Assembly (NCBI RefSeq): GCF_014648275.1
Contig: NZ_BMQU01000003.1
Location: 248,001 to 312,000 of the forward strand
DNA: 64,000 nucleotides
Origin: Pseudomonas laurentiana
GTDB lineage: Bacteria; Pseudomonadota; Gammaproteobacteria; Pseudomonadales; Pseudomonadaceae
Reading direction: 5' to 3'
Shown: positions 55,952 through 64,000 of the stretch, in pieces
Layout of the letters: the number at the start of each line of letters is the position of its first letter
Position numbering within the stretch: position 1 is the first letter of the stretch
Made by a program: the position numbers and the translations under genes
The notes under the pieces: generated by a model
What the model was told of the DNA's origin: nothing
Seen by the model: the letters and a program-made list of their open reading frames with translations, nothing else
The model's database searches: none

Positions 55952-56177
55952 GTGTGGTTCTGTCGTCATGAACGCCCCTTGAATGTATAGACTTCCAAGT
56001 TGGCAATTGGCTGGCGTCGGCGTGATGCAAAAGCATGGCCACGTAAAAATTCTAATCAAGAGCGTTCGACTCAGCGGCCCATGGGGTGCGGAGCACTCGC
56101 AGGGCAATCATGGAAAGCACGTAGAGGGTGGTGCGCGACAGATCGCTGGCGCACCAGGCTGCGCCCTATGGGGCGCT

Positions 56178-56735
56178 TCATAGAGGGCCGCCAGACATTT
56201 CCATCCCCAACACCATCCCTCGCGCTGCCTCGATGAATGCCGTCGAAGCCCCATTGACCTGGCACGTAACGATCAACCCCTCACCGATCACGAAAAGCTG
56301 CAGCGCAGCCACCGACGGGTGTTTGAACTGTGCCTCGGTACAGATCGCTTCCAGGTAGGCGAGCACCTGTTGCTTATGCTGTTTTGCCAGTAAGTGAGGC
56401 TGGTCGTCAGGACTGCTGTATTCGGCGGAGGCATTGATGAAGGCACAGCCACAAAAGTCTGCGGATTGTGCCCAGGTGGCGATGAAGTCGATGTAGGCCA
56501 GTGGTCGCTGCAGGCTGGGGGCTGCGTCTACAGCAGCGCTCATTTGCCTCATGAACTCGGTATGGCGAAGCTGCAACGCGGCTTCGATCAGGTGTTCTTT
56601 GCTCGGAAAATGGCGATACAGCGTTTTCTTGGTCACCCCGGCCACTTGGCTGAGTTGCTCTACGCCGGAGGCGTGGTAGCCCTGGCGGTAGAACAGGCGC
56701 AAGGCCGATTCGGTGATCGTCTGAGATGTGCTCAT
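56178..56735 (-). CDS. TetR-family transcriptional repressor
   Basis: 185 residues from the ATG at 56735. The N-terminal helix-turn-helix is complete: GYHASGVEQLSQVAGVTKKT followed by LYRHFPSKEHL. The C-terminal ligand domain has FCGCAFINASAEY, typical of TetR_C_11-like members. It is divergent from the HPP gene, and two identical palindromes ACCGATCGGT lie in the 107-base gap, making control of HPP and of itself very likely. The ligand is unknown. Confidence 0.92.
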   Translation of the reverse strand: MSTSQTITESALRLFYRQGYHASGVEQLSQVAGVTKKTLYRHFPSKEHLIEAALQLRHTEFMRQMSAAVDAAPSLQRPLAYIDFIATWAQSADFCGCAFINASAEYSSPDDQPHLLAKQHKQQVLAYLEAICTEAQFKHPSVAALQLFVIGEGLIVTCQVNGASTAFIEAARGMVLGMEMSGGPL

Positions 56736-56770
56736 GTGTTCAGGCCTCCTGGCGTACTGGGCTAGTGTAC

Positions 56771-56780
56771 ACCGATCGGT
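56771..56780. promoter_or_regulatory. TetR operator copy 1
   Basis: The perfect palindrome ACCGATCGGT lies in the tetR-HPP gap and touches the -35 box of the HPP promoter. Its extended form is TACACCGATCGGTTG. An identical core is centred 24 bases downstream, so two repressor dimers could bind on nearly the same face of the helix. The ACCGATCGGT core is a well-known TetR-family operator type. Confidence 0.8.
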
Positions 56781-56809
56781 TGACATGGATGTATACCGAT
56801 CGGTATCTT
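56780..56809 (+). promoter_or_regulatory. Promoter of the HPP gene
   Basis: TTGACA (56780-56785) is a perfect -35 box. After 18 bases TATCTT (56804-56809) can serve as -10. Operator 1 abuts the -35 and operator 2 fills the spacer, as expected for a repressed promoter. The HPP start codon is at 56843. Confidence 0.6.
56793..56806. promoter_or_regulatory. TetR operator copy 2
   Basis: ATACCGATCGGTAT is a perfect 14-base palindrome with the same core as operator 1. It lies between the -35 and -10 boxes of the HPP promoter, so repressor bound here would block RNA polymerase. Confidence 0.8.
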
Positions 56810-56842
56810 TTCGGTGTCTTAAGTCTCTCTGGAGTTGTTACG

Positions 56843-57343
56843 ATGCCCATCGGCCCCATCCTTAAATCGAGTGCGCCGCCCGCGCCGTCGCTGCATTTCA
56901 GCCTGCTGTCATTCATCGGTGCGGTGGTCGCGATTGGTGCCACAGGTTGGCTTAGCCATGTGTCGGGGGCACCATGGTTGATGGCGTCCTTTGGTGCGAG
57001 TTGTGTGCTTGCGTTCGGCTTGCCTGAGTCGCCACTGGCTCAGCCGCGCAGTCTCATCGGCGGGCATCTGGTGTCGACACTGGTCGGCTTGCTGGTACTG
57101 CACACGTTGGGGAATGCGTGGTGGGCAGGTGCGCTGGCCGTGGGCCTGGCGTTGGTGGCGATGCAACAGACGCGCACCTTGCATGCCCCCGCAGGTGGCA
57201 ACCCGTTGGTGGTGCTGGCGGCCAGTGCGCCGTTCAGTTTTCTGCTCACGCCCGTACTGGCCGGTTCAATCGTGATTGTTGCCGTCGCCTGGTGTTTGAA
57301 CAATGCCCGCAGCCGTGGCAGCTATCCGAAGTATTGGCTATAG
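56843..57343 (+). CDS. HPP-family integral membrane protein
   Basis: 166 residues from the ATG at 56843, with GGAG 8 bases upstream. Four to five helices are present. The HPP-domain marks GAPWLMASFGASCVLAFGLPESPLAQPR, written here in parts as APWLMASFGASCVL and PESPLAQPR, and the later LHAPAGGNPLVVL are clear. HPP proteins are membrane proteins; cyanobacterial and plant members transport nitrite in plastids. Here control by the divergent TetR protein through two operators is strongly implied. Confidence 0.87.
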   Translation: MPIGPILKSSAPPAPSLHFSLLSFIGAVVAIGATGWLSHVSGAPWLMASFGASCVLAFGLPESPLAQPRSLIGGHLVSTLVGLLVLHTLGNAWWAGALAVGLALVAMQQTRTLHAPAGGNPLVVLAASAPFSFLLTPVLAGSIVIVAVAWCLNNARSRGSYPKYWL

Positions 57344-57354
57344 GCGAATCATGC

Positions 57355-58011
57355 TCAGTCGTGTGCTTCGCCGCTGTCGGTCGAGGCCGGGCGGATGCCT
57401 TGCCTTTCGGCGACGGCGCGCAGGGTTTTCAGGGTAATCATCGGTGCGTCGATGACAAACTGATTAGCCAGCCATGAGGGAATATCCCCCGCAGGGTCAG
57501 CTTGCAGTTGATAGGTGACTTCCGTTTCGTTGTCGCGCTTGGGTACCATCTTCCAGATGCCACTCAGCTGGCGTACGCGGGTTTGGCCCGGTACACCAGG
57601 CACCATGCCGGGCACGGCGCTGAGGTGGCGTATGACGGCACCGTCGTCGGTACGCTCGGTGTGTACCTTGAGCACGATATCGCGGGGGTTGGCGGGCCAG
57701 GGCAGGGCGGTAGTGATGTAGACCCAGGTGTTATCGCCTTCGACTTTCAACAGGCGCATGTCTGCGCAGGCGTACAGCCATTTGCAGGCGACCCGCAGGT
57801 TTTCCTGCAGGTCGGTGAGGGTGGCAACGCTGGCCTTGATCAACGCGATGCCACGAAAGCGCTGGTAGTGGGTGCCCGGTACGTTGCTCAGGTAGACCTG
57901 AATGTTGTCCTCGTTCGCGGCCAACTGCCAGTCCTCGGCGCTGGCCAGGGTTGGGCCGCACAGGCTCAAGGTCAGCAGCAGGCGTGTAGTCATCGCTGGC
58001 AGCATGTTCAT
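57355..58011 (-). CDS. Periplasmic START-domain protein
   Basis: 218 residues with GGAGG 7 bases before the ATG at 58011. A signal peptide (to about residue 25, LASAEDW) precedes a START-like domain: WQLAANEDNIQVYLSNVPG, then YITTALPWPANPRDIVLKV and VTYQLQADPAGDIPSWLANQ. START domains bind lipids or other hydrophobic ligands in a deep pocket. Bacterial secreted members are common in Pseudomonas but lack defined roles. It converges on HPP with an 11-base gap. Confidence 0.85.
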   Translation of the reverse strand: MNMLPAMTTRLLLTLSLCGPTLASAEDWQLAANEDNIQVYLSNVPGTHYQRFRGIALIKASVATLTDLQENLRVACKWLYACADMRLLKVEGDNTWVYITTALPWPANPRDIVLKVHTERTDDGAVIRHLSAVPGMVPGVPGQTRVRQLSGIWKMVPKRDNETEVTYQLQADPAGDIPSWLANQFVIDAPMITLKTLRAVAERQGIRPASTDSGEAHD

Positions 58012-58095
58012 GGTCTGACCTCCGAGGGCTCGTGAGCACGCGCTGAGTCATCAGCGCATGGCGGCAGGCATGTTGAGCCACCCTGGCCTTCGGAT

Positions 58096-59001
58096 TCAGG
58101 GTTGTGCATACACCTTGAACAGTTTCTTGGCCGTCTTGCCTGCACCTCCCAGGTACTTGTCGTAGGCCTGTTCGATCTCGCCAGAACGGTACATCTCACT
58201 TAGTGTCGTATCGACCAGCAAGCGGAAGTTTTCATCACTGCGCTCCACCATCAGTGAAACCGGCGCGTATTCAAAGATACGGTCGAGTATCTTCAGCTTT
58301 CCGCTCGGGTAGTCCACCGCGACATGGGTTTTCAGCGACATGCGTTCAGAGAAGAACGCATCGGCCTTGCCATCGGCGACCAGTTTTATGCCTTCGTCGT
58401 TGTCCTTGACCGTAATCAGGGTGGCGACTACGCCGAGCAAGCGCATTTGCTCGCGGATCCACGACTCGGAGACGCCGCCACCGGTGGTCACAAAGGTCTG
58501 GTTGGCAAGACCATGGTTGACGGTTGCACGCCAGGTCGGCCCGCTGTGGGCCACCTTGCCATTGAGCACATTGAGCAACGCCTCGGAAGCATCATCACGC
58601 ACCACGACGGAGAGCCCGGCGGTGTATACCGGTATCGAGTAACTCACGGTTTTACGCCGCTCCAGTGTCGCCGGTGTTGGCGTACAGAGGATATCGATCT
58701 TTCCCGAGGCGACAGCACTGGTCGCCTCGGTGATGTTGACGGGCTGGTAGTGCAGTTGCAATGAGGCCAGCCCCAGTTCGGCCTTGATCCTGTCGGCGAT
58801 TTTCACGCACAGGTCGATGGAATAGCCGCTGACTTTGTCGCCCTCCATGCTACTGAACGGTGCGAAGTCTGGCAGGTAGCCCAGGTTCAGGGTGTTGTTG
58901 GCGCGAACGCGTTCAAGGGTATTTGCGCCAGCCACTACCGGCAGCAGCGCAAGCAGGCAGGTCATCAGCAGGCTTGCGGGTTTGGTTAACTGTACGTTCA
59001 T
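58096..59001 (-). CDS. Periplasmic amino-acid-binding protein (SBP family 3)
   Basis: 301 residues with a signal peptide ending VVAGANT. The family 3 solute-binding fold is complete: LGYLPDFAPFSSMEGDKVSG, then IDLCVKIADRIKAEL, TPATLERRKTVSYS and GKADAFFSERMSL. The type binds polar amino acids such as glutamate or aspartate for ABC uptake, or serves a sensor. No ABC permease or ATPase gene is adjacent. It is an orphan lying 47 bases downstream of the antiporter gene in the same direction, so it may feed the decarboxylase operon. Confidence 0.88.
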   Translation of the reverse strand: MNVQLTKPASLLMTCLLALLPVVAGANTLERVRANNTLNLGYLPDFAPFSSMEGDKVSGYSIDLCVKIADRIKAELGLASLQLHYQPVNITEATSAVASGKIDILCTPTPATLERRKTVSYSIPVYTAGLSVVVRDDASEALLNVLNGKVAHSGPTWRATVNHGLANQTFVTTGGGVSESWIREQMRLLGVVATLITVKDNDEGIKLVADGKADAFFSERMSLKTHVAVDYPSGKLKILDRIFEYAPVSLMVERSDENFRLLVDTTLSEMYRSGEIEQAYDKYLGGAGKTAKKLFKVYAQP

Positions 59002-59048
59002 ATCCTGTTCCCCGTATTCAGATGTCTTTGCAGTCCTGAAAGCAACGC

Positions 59049-60389
59049 CTAAGGATTGCCGGCCCTGGCCTGGGCGGTTTGAGGCTCATTGACAAAACGT
59101 TTGGCGAGGAAGCCATAAAGCAGATAACCGAACGCAAGCACCAGTGTGCCACCGAACACGGCATCTTTGCCGCAGGCATAGAGGGCATATAGCGAATAGG
59201 CGACGGCAATCAACAACACGAGCGTATTACGCGAGTTGATCGCGGACGAGGCCTTGGCCTTGTACATCATTACCAGCAGCCCGGTGAGCGCTGTCACGTA
59301 GGGAATCAGGTTGGTCACCGCCGCCAGGTTGACCAGTTTGCTGAACTGGGCGCTGGCATTGGGCGAGATGGTCGATAGCGCCATGAGTGTCTGCAATACG
59401 CCGCAGACGATCATGCCGACGATGGGGGCATTCAGCGCGCTGACCTTGCTGAACAGTTTTGGGAACATGCCCTGATCGGCGGTCATCTTGGCCGTTTGCG
59501 CCAGGGTGAACTGCCACCCCAGCAGTGAACCAACGCACGCCATCACGGCCAGGGCCATGATGATGTTGCCGACCGTTGGGTTGAAAATGTGTGCATAGAC
59601 GAGTGCGAAGGGGGCTGACGCATTGGCCAGCTCGGCGTTGGGGATGATGCCCTGGATGACGGTGGTCGACAGCACGTACACCACGGCGGCGCCCAGTGTT
59701 CCGAACAGGCAGGCCAGGGGTACCGTGCGTTTGGGGTCCTCCACTGCATCCGAGGCCTGTGCTGCCGACTCCATGCCCAGAAATGCCCACAGGGTCAAGG
59801 GAATGGCCTTGCTGACCGCTTCGGAGATCGGCAGGCTGTTCGGGTTCCAGGCCGCAGCCAGTACGTCGGGCTTGAACCAGAACCAGCCAATGAGGCTCAA
59901 CCCGGCCACCGGGATGATCACGCCCCAGACCGTAATCGCGCCAATCTTGCCGGTGATGCTCGGGCCGCCAAAGTTGGCCAGTGTGGTCAGCCACAGCAGG
60001 CCAACCGTACCGATGAACAGCGGAATGGCGCCGCTGCCCAGCCACGGCACGAATGACGTCATGTAACCCACAGCTGAAATGGCGACGGCGACGTTGGCGA
60101 TGGCCAGCGAGAGAAAGTACAGGTACGAACAGAGAAAGAACCCGGACTTTGCGTGCGCTTCTTCGGTATAGGCCGACAATCCGCCCGATCGTGCGCAAAA
60201 AATACCGCATTGGGAAAAACAGTAGGCGATGGCCATGGAGCCGATGGCCGTCACCACCCACGACAACAACGAGACCGCTCCGAGTTGGGCCATGCTTGTG
60301 GGCAGCATGATGATGCCGGAGCCCATCATGTTGACCGTCACTAGCGTGGTCAGCCCCACGAGGCTCATTTTCTTGCTTGAATCAGCCAT
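59049..60389 (-). CDS. Putrescine/ornithine-type amino-acid antiporter (APC family)
   Basis: 446 residues, twelve helices, with AAGGAG 8 bases before the ATG. The APC signature GSGIIMLPTSMAQLGAVSLL and the later AFLGMESAAQASDAVEDPKR are of the PotE/CadB/AdiC class, which exchange a basic amino acid for its decarboxylation product. It is 78 bases downstream of the Orn/Lys/Arg decarboxylase, in the same direction. With the ornithine decarboxylase it resembles the speF-potE acid-resistance pair of enterobacteria. Its exact substrate (ornithine/putrescine or lysine/cadaverine) is not settled. Confidence 0.88.
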   Translation of the reverse strand: MADSSKKMSLVGLTTLVTVNMMGSGIIMLPTSMAQLGAVSLLSWVVTAIGSMAIAYCFSQCGIFCARSGGLSAYTEEAHAKSGFFLCSYLYFLSLAIANVAVAISAVGYMTSFVPWLGSGAIPLFIGTVGLLWLTTLANFGGPSITGKIGAITVWGVIIPVAGLSLIGWFWFKPDVLAAAWNPNSLPISEAVSKAIPLTLWAFLGMESAAQASDAVEDPKRTVPLACLFGTLGAAVVYVLSTTVIQGIIPNAELANASAPFALVYAHIFNPTVGNIIMALAVMACVGSLLGWQFTLAQTAKMTADQGMFPKLFSKVSALNAPIVGMIVCGVLQTLMALSTISPNASAQFSKLVNLAAVTNLIPYVTALTGLLVMMYKAKASSAINSRNTLVLLIAVAYSLYALYACGKDAVFGGTLVLAFGYLLYGFLAKRFVNEPQTAQARAGNP

Positions 60390-60467
60390 CTGAAAACTCC
60401 TTGCGCTCTCAAAGCACTGACCCTGAGTCCGGCGGCTTACTGCGTGCCGCAGGGGAGGGGTTAAACA

Positions 60468-62768
60468 CTATTGTTTGACCACATACACCCTGTAGATTGG
60501 CCGCCCCTGGTCGTCACGCTCAATCTCGATGCCATGGTTGTCGTGTTCGAAACCCGGAAAGTGGCCGTCGAACAACTCCATGGCCAGCAAGTAATCGACG
60601 ATGGCCTTTTTGTCGGCACCGGCTTTCTCCCCCGGCATCATCAGCGGTATGCCTGGTGGGTAGGGAACGATCTGCACGGCGACCGTTCGATCGAGCATGT
60701 CGCGTACGGCAATCTGCTCTATTTCGCCGCGTACCAGCCTGGCGTAAGTGGCGCGCGGGGAGGTCACCGGGTCTGGCAGCAGGGTATAGGCGGCATCCAT
60801 GTTGTGGAGCATCTTCGAGGCGAGCATGTCCTGGTGCATCTGCTCGGCCAGGTCCTTCAGGCCCATGTCGCAGTAACGATCACCATGACTGGCGACCAGG
60901 TCGGGCAACACCTGTTCCAGTGGCGAGTTGTTGTCATAGTGCTTCTTGAATTCCATCAGTCCTGCGACCAATGTGCCCCATTTGCCTTTGGTCACGCCGA
61001 TGCTGAACAACAGCAGTATCGAGTAGGGTTCGGTCTTTTCCACCACCGTTCCACGACTGGCCAGGAAGGTCGAGACCAAAGGGGCCGGGATGCCGCTCGG
61101 CTCCATTGCACCTTCAAGCGTCTGGCCGGGGGTCAGGACTGTGACTTTGATCGGGTCAAGCATGCAGTAGTCGTCACCCAGGTCGCCGAACCCGTGCCAA
61201 CTGGCCGTTGGCTTGAGCACCCAGGACTCACCACGGTGCAGCGTGTGCGGGTCGAGTTCGGCGAAGGGCACACCGTTGACTTCATCCGGTTGCCAGACGC
61301 CAAACCACCAGTCGTTGGGGTCACGCTCATGCACTTCGTTGTTCAGGCGGACCATGGCCTGGCGAAAGGCGATGGCTTCGCTGATCGACTCGTCGGTGAG
61401 GTACTCGCCGGCATCGTCCATCATCTTCGACGAGACATCGATAGACGCGATGATGCTGTACTGCGGAGACGTCGAGGTGTGCATCATGAACGCTTCGTTG
61501 AACAGTGCCGGCTTGACCGGCACCTTGCCCGAGCGGATGTGGATCATGGAGGCTTGTGACAACGCCGCCAGCAGTTTGTGGGTCGAGTGGGTAACGGTCA
61601 CCGTCGCATCATCGGGGTGACGCTCGCCGCGGTGCATGCCATAGCGTCCTTCGTACAGCGTATTGAAGCGCGCATAGGCGAACCAGGCTTCATCGTAGTG
61701 GATACGGTCGACGCTCTGGCTCAGTTCTCGGGTGGTGACCTGAACGTTGTAGCACAGGCCATCGTAGGTCGAGTTGGTCAGTACGGCCAGTACCGGGCGT
61801 GCCTGCTTATGGATCGCCAAGGGGCTGTCGGCACGCTTCTGTGCCACCGCTGCCGGTGTCAATTCGCTGCGCGGCACTGGGCCGATCAGGCCCCGCGCAT
61901 TACGGCGTGGGCGCAAATAGAGCGGTACCGCACCGGACATGTTCAACGCATAGTTCAACGATTTATGGCAATTGCGGTCAACCAGCACGGCATCGCCGTC
62001 GGTCACGGCCGAGTGCAGGACAATCTGGTTGCTCGCTGAGCTGCCACCCATCGAAAAGAAGGTGTAATCGGCGCCGAACACGCGTGCGGCATACCTTTCC
62101 GCTTCATCCACCGGGCCTGAATGGTCGTTCAGCGAGCCCAGTTCGCCCACTGAAACACTGAGGTCCGAACGCAACATTTGCTCGCCGTAGAAGTCGAGAA
62201 AGCTACGTCCGACGGCGGTTTTCATGAAGGCCGTGCCGCCCGTATGGCCCGGGGTGTGCCAGGAGTATTCATGGGTGCCGGCGAAGTTGACCAAGGCACC
62301 AAAGAAGGGTGGCAGGATGCTGTCGAGATAGCGACGGGCAGCTGTTTCGATGCGCCCGGCGATGAACTGGGGACTGTCTTCGGGTTGCCAGATAACGCCG
62401 TCGATGTTCTCGACGAATGCCAGCGGAACCTTGCTCTGGTTCGCCTGGCTCATGCCCAGCATGATGGGCAGTTGTCCTGTGCGCCGGCGTATCAAGCGAA
62501 TGAGTTGCAGCGCCTGTTCGGGAGCGGCCTCGCACAGCCCCCAACCAATAATGGCGCAGCTGTAGGCTGAGTTGGCACTGATGGCAATCTCTGCTTCATC
62601 CAGCGACCCTACCAGTTCAACCTCCAGTTCATGCTCATGCAGCGCTTCTGCGATGGCGTGGGCACTGCGCACAATGATGCTGTCGTCGTGCGCCTTGGCG
62701 TCGATCACGATCAGGACCGGAAAACGTTGCACCATGTCGGCGGGTAAACGCGTTTGCGATCGACTCAT
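60468..62768 (-). CDS. Orn/Lys/Arg decarboxylase, class III-fold (LdcA/AdiA type)
   Basis: 766 residues, with GGGAG 8 bases before the ATG. The N-terminal wing domain (about residues 1-150) precedes the PLP domain; the Schiff-base lysine is Lys398 in THSTHKLLAALSQ, with HFDEAW-type HYDEAW before it. The C-terminal domain ends HFPGFEHDNHG, like AdiA. Other blocks (SDLSVSVGELGSL, TNSTYDGLCYN, SIGVTKGKWGTL) are nearer to P. aeruginosa LdcA. It decarboxylates a basic amino acid, consuming a proton, in the cytoplasm. Arginine or lysine cannot be chosen from sequence alone. It lies 36 bases after the ornithine decarboxylase gene. Confidence 0.9.
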   Translation of the reverse strand: MSRSQTRLPADMVQRFPVLIVIDAKAHDDSIIVRSAHAIAEALHEHELEVELVGSLDEAEIAISANSAYSCAIIGWGLCEAAPEQALQLIRLIRRRTGQLPIMLGMSQANQSKVPLAFVENIDGVIWQPEDSPQFIAGRIETAARRYLDSILPPFFGALVNFAGTHEYSWHTPGHTGGTAFMKTAVGRSFLDFYGEQMLRSDLSVSVGELGSLNDHSGPVDEAERYAARVFGADYTFFSMGGSSASNQIVLHSAVTDGDAVLVDRNCHKSLNYALNMSGAVPLYLRPRRNARGLIGPVPRSELTPAAVAQKRADSPLAIHKQARPVLAVLTNSTYDGLCYNVQVTTRELSQSVDRIHYDEAWFAYARFNTLYEGRYGMHRGERHPDDATVTVTHSTHKLLAALSQASMIHIRSGKVPVKPALFNEAFMMHTSTSPQYSIIASIDVSSKMMDDAGEYLTDESISEAIAFRQAMVRLNNEVHERDPNDWWFGVWQPDEVNGVPFAELDPHTLHRGESWVLKPTASWHGFGDLGDDYCMLDPIKVTVLTPGQTLEGAMEPSGIPAPLVSTFLASRGTVVEKTEPYSILLLFSIGVTKGKWGTLVAGLMEFKKHYDNNSPLEQVLPDLVASHGDRYCDMGLKDLAEQMHQDMLASKMLHNMDAAYTLLPDPVTSPRATYARLVRGEIEQIAVRDMLDRTVAVQIVPYPPGIPLMMPGEKAGADKKAIVDYLLAMELFDGHFPGFEHDNHGIEIERDDQGRPIYRVYVVKQ

Positions 62769-62804
62769 AGGGCGGCTCCCGGAGGGTGTGTAGTGGGGGT
62801 TGCA

Positions 62805-64000
62805 TCAAGTCTTGAGCACGTAGCCATAAGCGCGGGTGCGTCCACCTTCCTGTTTCAAGTAGACGCCCTGCAGTTCAGGGGTGAAGCCGGGCAATTGATT
62901 GATGCCTTCCTCCAGGACCAGGAAATACTTCAAGACCGCTCCGCCCCATACTTCGCCGGGTACAACACAGAGCACGCCTGGTGGGTAGGGCAAGGCGCCT
63001 TCGGCAGCGATGCGGCCATCGGCGTCTGCCAGTGCGACCAACTCGACATTGCCGCGCATGTATTGAATCTGGGCGTCCTGAGGGTTCAGTGCCTTTTTCG
63101 GAAAATGCGCCTTGCGGAACATGTCTTTCTGCAATTGTTGAACGTTATGCCGACGGTAAAGGTCGTGCATCTCCTGACAGAGCTGGCGGATCGTGTAGCC
63201 GTTATAGCGCGCCTGATACTGCTCATAGAGGGTCGGCAGCACCCGGCTCATGGGCGCGTTATCGTTGATGAAGCGCTCGAAGCGTGCAATTTGTGCAGCC
63301 AGATGACTCATCTTTGCCCAATCTTCGGCGGGGGTCAGCAGGAACAGGATCGAGTTGAGGTCGCACTTCTCCGGAACAATGCCGTTCTCGCGCAGGAAGT
63401 TGGCCAGGATGCCGGCATGAATGCCGAAGTCGGCGTAGCTGCCGTCGGCGGAGTTGATACCCGGTGTTGTAAACAGCAGTTTGCAGGGGTCGATGAAATA
63501 CTGTTTATCGGCATAACCTGGGAAAGCGTGCCAGCGCTCTCCCGGGTGAAACTCGAAGAAGCGAATGTCCTTGGCGATCTCATCGGTTGGGTGGTCTTGC
63601 CATGGACGGCCATCAAGGGTGTCAGGCACGAATGGGCGAACGAGTGTGCAGGCTTCCAGAATCAATTTGCGCGCATTGATGCCGAATTTGATGCAGTCGT
63701 CCCACAGCCGCAGGCCACTGCGACCGGAATGGATGCGTGCATTGACGTCCAGGGATGCAAACAACGGATAGAACGGGCTGGTGGAGGCCTGGGCCATGAA
63801 CGAATTGTTCAAGCGGGCATGATTACAGTAGCGTGCCTGTCCTTTGATGTGCCGGTCTTTTTTGTGGATCTGCGAGGCCTGAGAAAATCCGGCTTGCTGC
63901 TTGTGTACTGAATGAGTAACGAAAATGCCTGGGTCGTTTTCGTTGAGATCCAGCAGCAGGGGCGAGCAGTCCTTCATCATCGGTATGAACTGTTCGTAAC
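62805..64000 (-). CDS. speF: Ornithine decarboxylase, inducible type (partial)
   Basis: The last 398 codons are in the window; the gene runs off the right edge. The end of the PLP domain is present, with the Schiff-base lysine in THSVHKQQAGFSQASQIHKK, here split as SVHKQQAGF. Then come MAQASTSPFYPLFASLDVNA, ARKLILEACTLVRPF, YFIDPCKLLFTTPGI, CDLNSILFLLTPAED and LPYPPGVLCVVPGEVWGGAV, all as in E. coli SpeF/SpeC. The enzyme makes putrescine from ornithine. Its place before a second decarboxylase and an antiporter favours the inducible, acid-stress type SpeF, although SpeC cannot be ruled out. Confidence 0.9.
   Translation of the reverse strand, partial: YEQFIPMMKDCSPLLLDLNENDPGIFVTHSVHKQQAGFSQASQIHKKDRHIKGQARYCNHARLNNSFMAQASTSPFYPLFASLDVNARIHSGRSGLRLWDDCIKFGINARKLILEACTLVRPFVPDTLDGRPWQDHPTDEIAKDIRFFEFHPGERWHAFPGYADKQYFIDPCKLLFTTPGINSADGSYADFGIHAGILANFLRENGIVPEKCDLNSILFLLTPAEDWAKMSHLAAQIARFERFINDNAPMSRVLPTLYEQYQARYNGYTIRQLCQEMHDLYRRHNVQQLQKDMFRKAHFPKKALNPQDAQIQYMRGNVELVALADADGRIAAEGALPYPPGVLCVVPGEVWGGAVLKYFLVLEEGINQLPGFTPELQGVYLKQEGGRTRAYGYVLKT

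Noticed and set aside
59227..60261. A 344-codon minus-strand frame within the antiporter gene
   Set aside because: It is a shifted frame of the antiporter. The APC signature and helices lie only in the other frame.

Overview
The window is a contiguous stretch of a Pseudomonas chromosome, most likely from the P. putida/P. fluorescens side of the genus. The evidence is near-full-length Pseudomonas-type HppD, MexE, MexF, MexT, MexS, Gcd, DsdA and DsdC, several small Pseudomonas-restricted families (DUF2986, DUF7693, DUF3300/DUF2950), high GC with dense gene packing, and many LysR regulators. It carries no rRNA, tRNA, CRISPR array, intact insertion sequence or prophage. Both ends cut genes: a CSS-motif membrane protein on the left and an ornithine decarboxylase on the right.

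Layout. 0-6.7 kb: tyrosine catabolism (hppD), a CSS-motif sensor without an output domain, a DJ-1/PfpI protein, a yeast-type cytosine deaminase, a PAS histidine kinase and a HEAT/TPR protein. 6.9-14.6 kb: the mexEF-oprN multidrug efflux operon, then a divergent SDR/LysR pair. 14.7-20.6 kb: PQQ glucose dehydrogenase, then an aldo/keto reductase - alpha/beta hydrolase - LysR group. 21-26.2 kb: a small surface-glycan cluster (Wzx-type flippase, VirK/YbjX protein, GNAT/FemAB-like transferase, GT61 glycosyltransferase). 26.4-28.7 kb: an M20 amidohydrolase, a UPF0126/TRIC membrane protein and the remnant of a Fic-protein gene. 28.9-31 kb: divergent mexT and mexS, the regulatory pair for the efflux operon, about 16 kb from the pump. 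31-35 kb: a lipoprotein, then an OmpW porin and an SfnB-type flavin monooxygenase behind a clear sigma-54 promoter, then a cupin.

35-47.4 kb: an amino-acid-type dCache chemoreceptor, GNAT, the D-serine locus dsdA-dsdC, a lysozyme-like protein, a divergent Lrp/LysE pair, an unrecognised protein, a BdcA-like SDR and several very small genes. This part has the longest gene-poor stretches and several unexplained hairpins and repeats. 47.5-57.3 kb: DUF3300-DUF2950 coupled genes, an ion channel, a MetA-type outer-membrane protein, a COG4705 membrane protein with a lipoprotein and a QseBC-like two-component system (a terminator stands immediately before the regulator gene), and a TetR/HPP divergon with two identical palindromic operators. 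57.4-64 kb: a START protein, a periplasmic amino-acid-binding protein, and an operon of ornithine decarboxylase, a second Orn/Lys/Arg decarboxylase and one PotE-like antiporter.

Functionally the window is an accessory-metabolism and stress region: aromatic and D-amino-acid catabolism, sulfur scavenging, efflux, polyamine/acid-stress decarboxylation and envelope modification. The most informative non-coding signals are the sigma-54 promoter with an upstream palindrome before ompW-sfnB, the tandem TetR operators, the terminator in front of the response regulator, and a MexT-type box upstream of mexE. I found no cluster I would call a wholly new system; the best candidates for follow-up are the 21-26 kb glycan cluster and the terminator-gated two-component genes.
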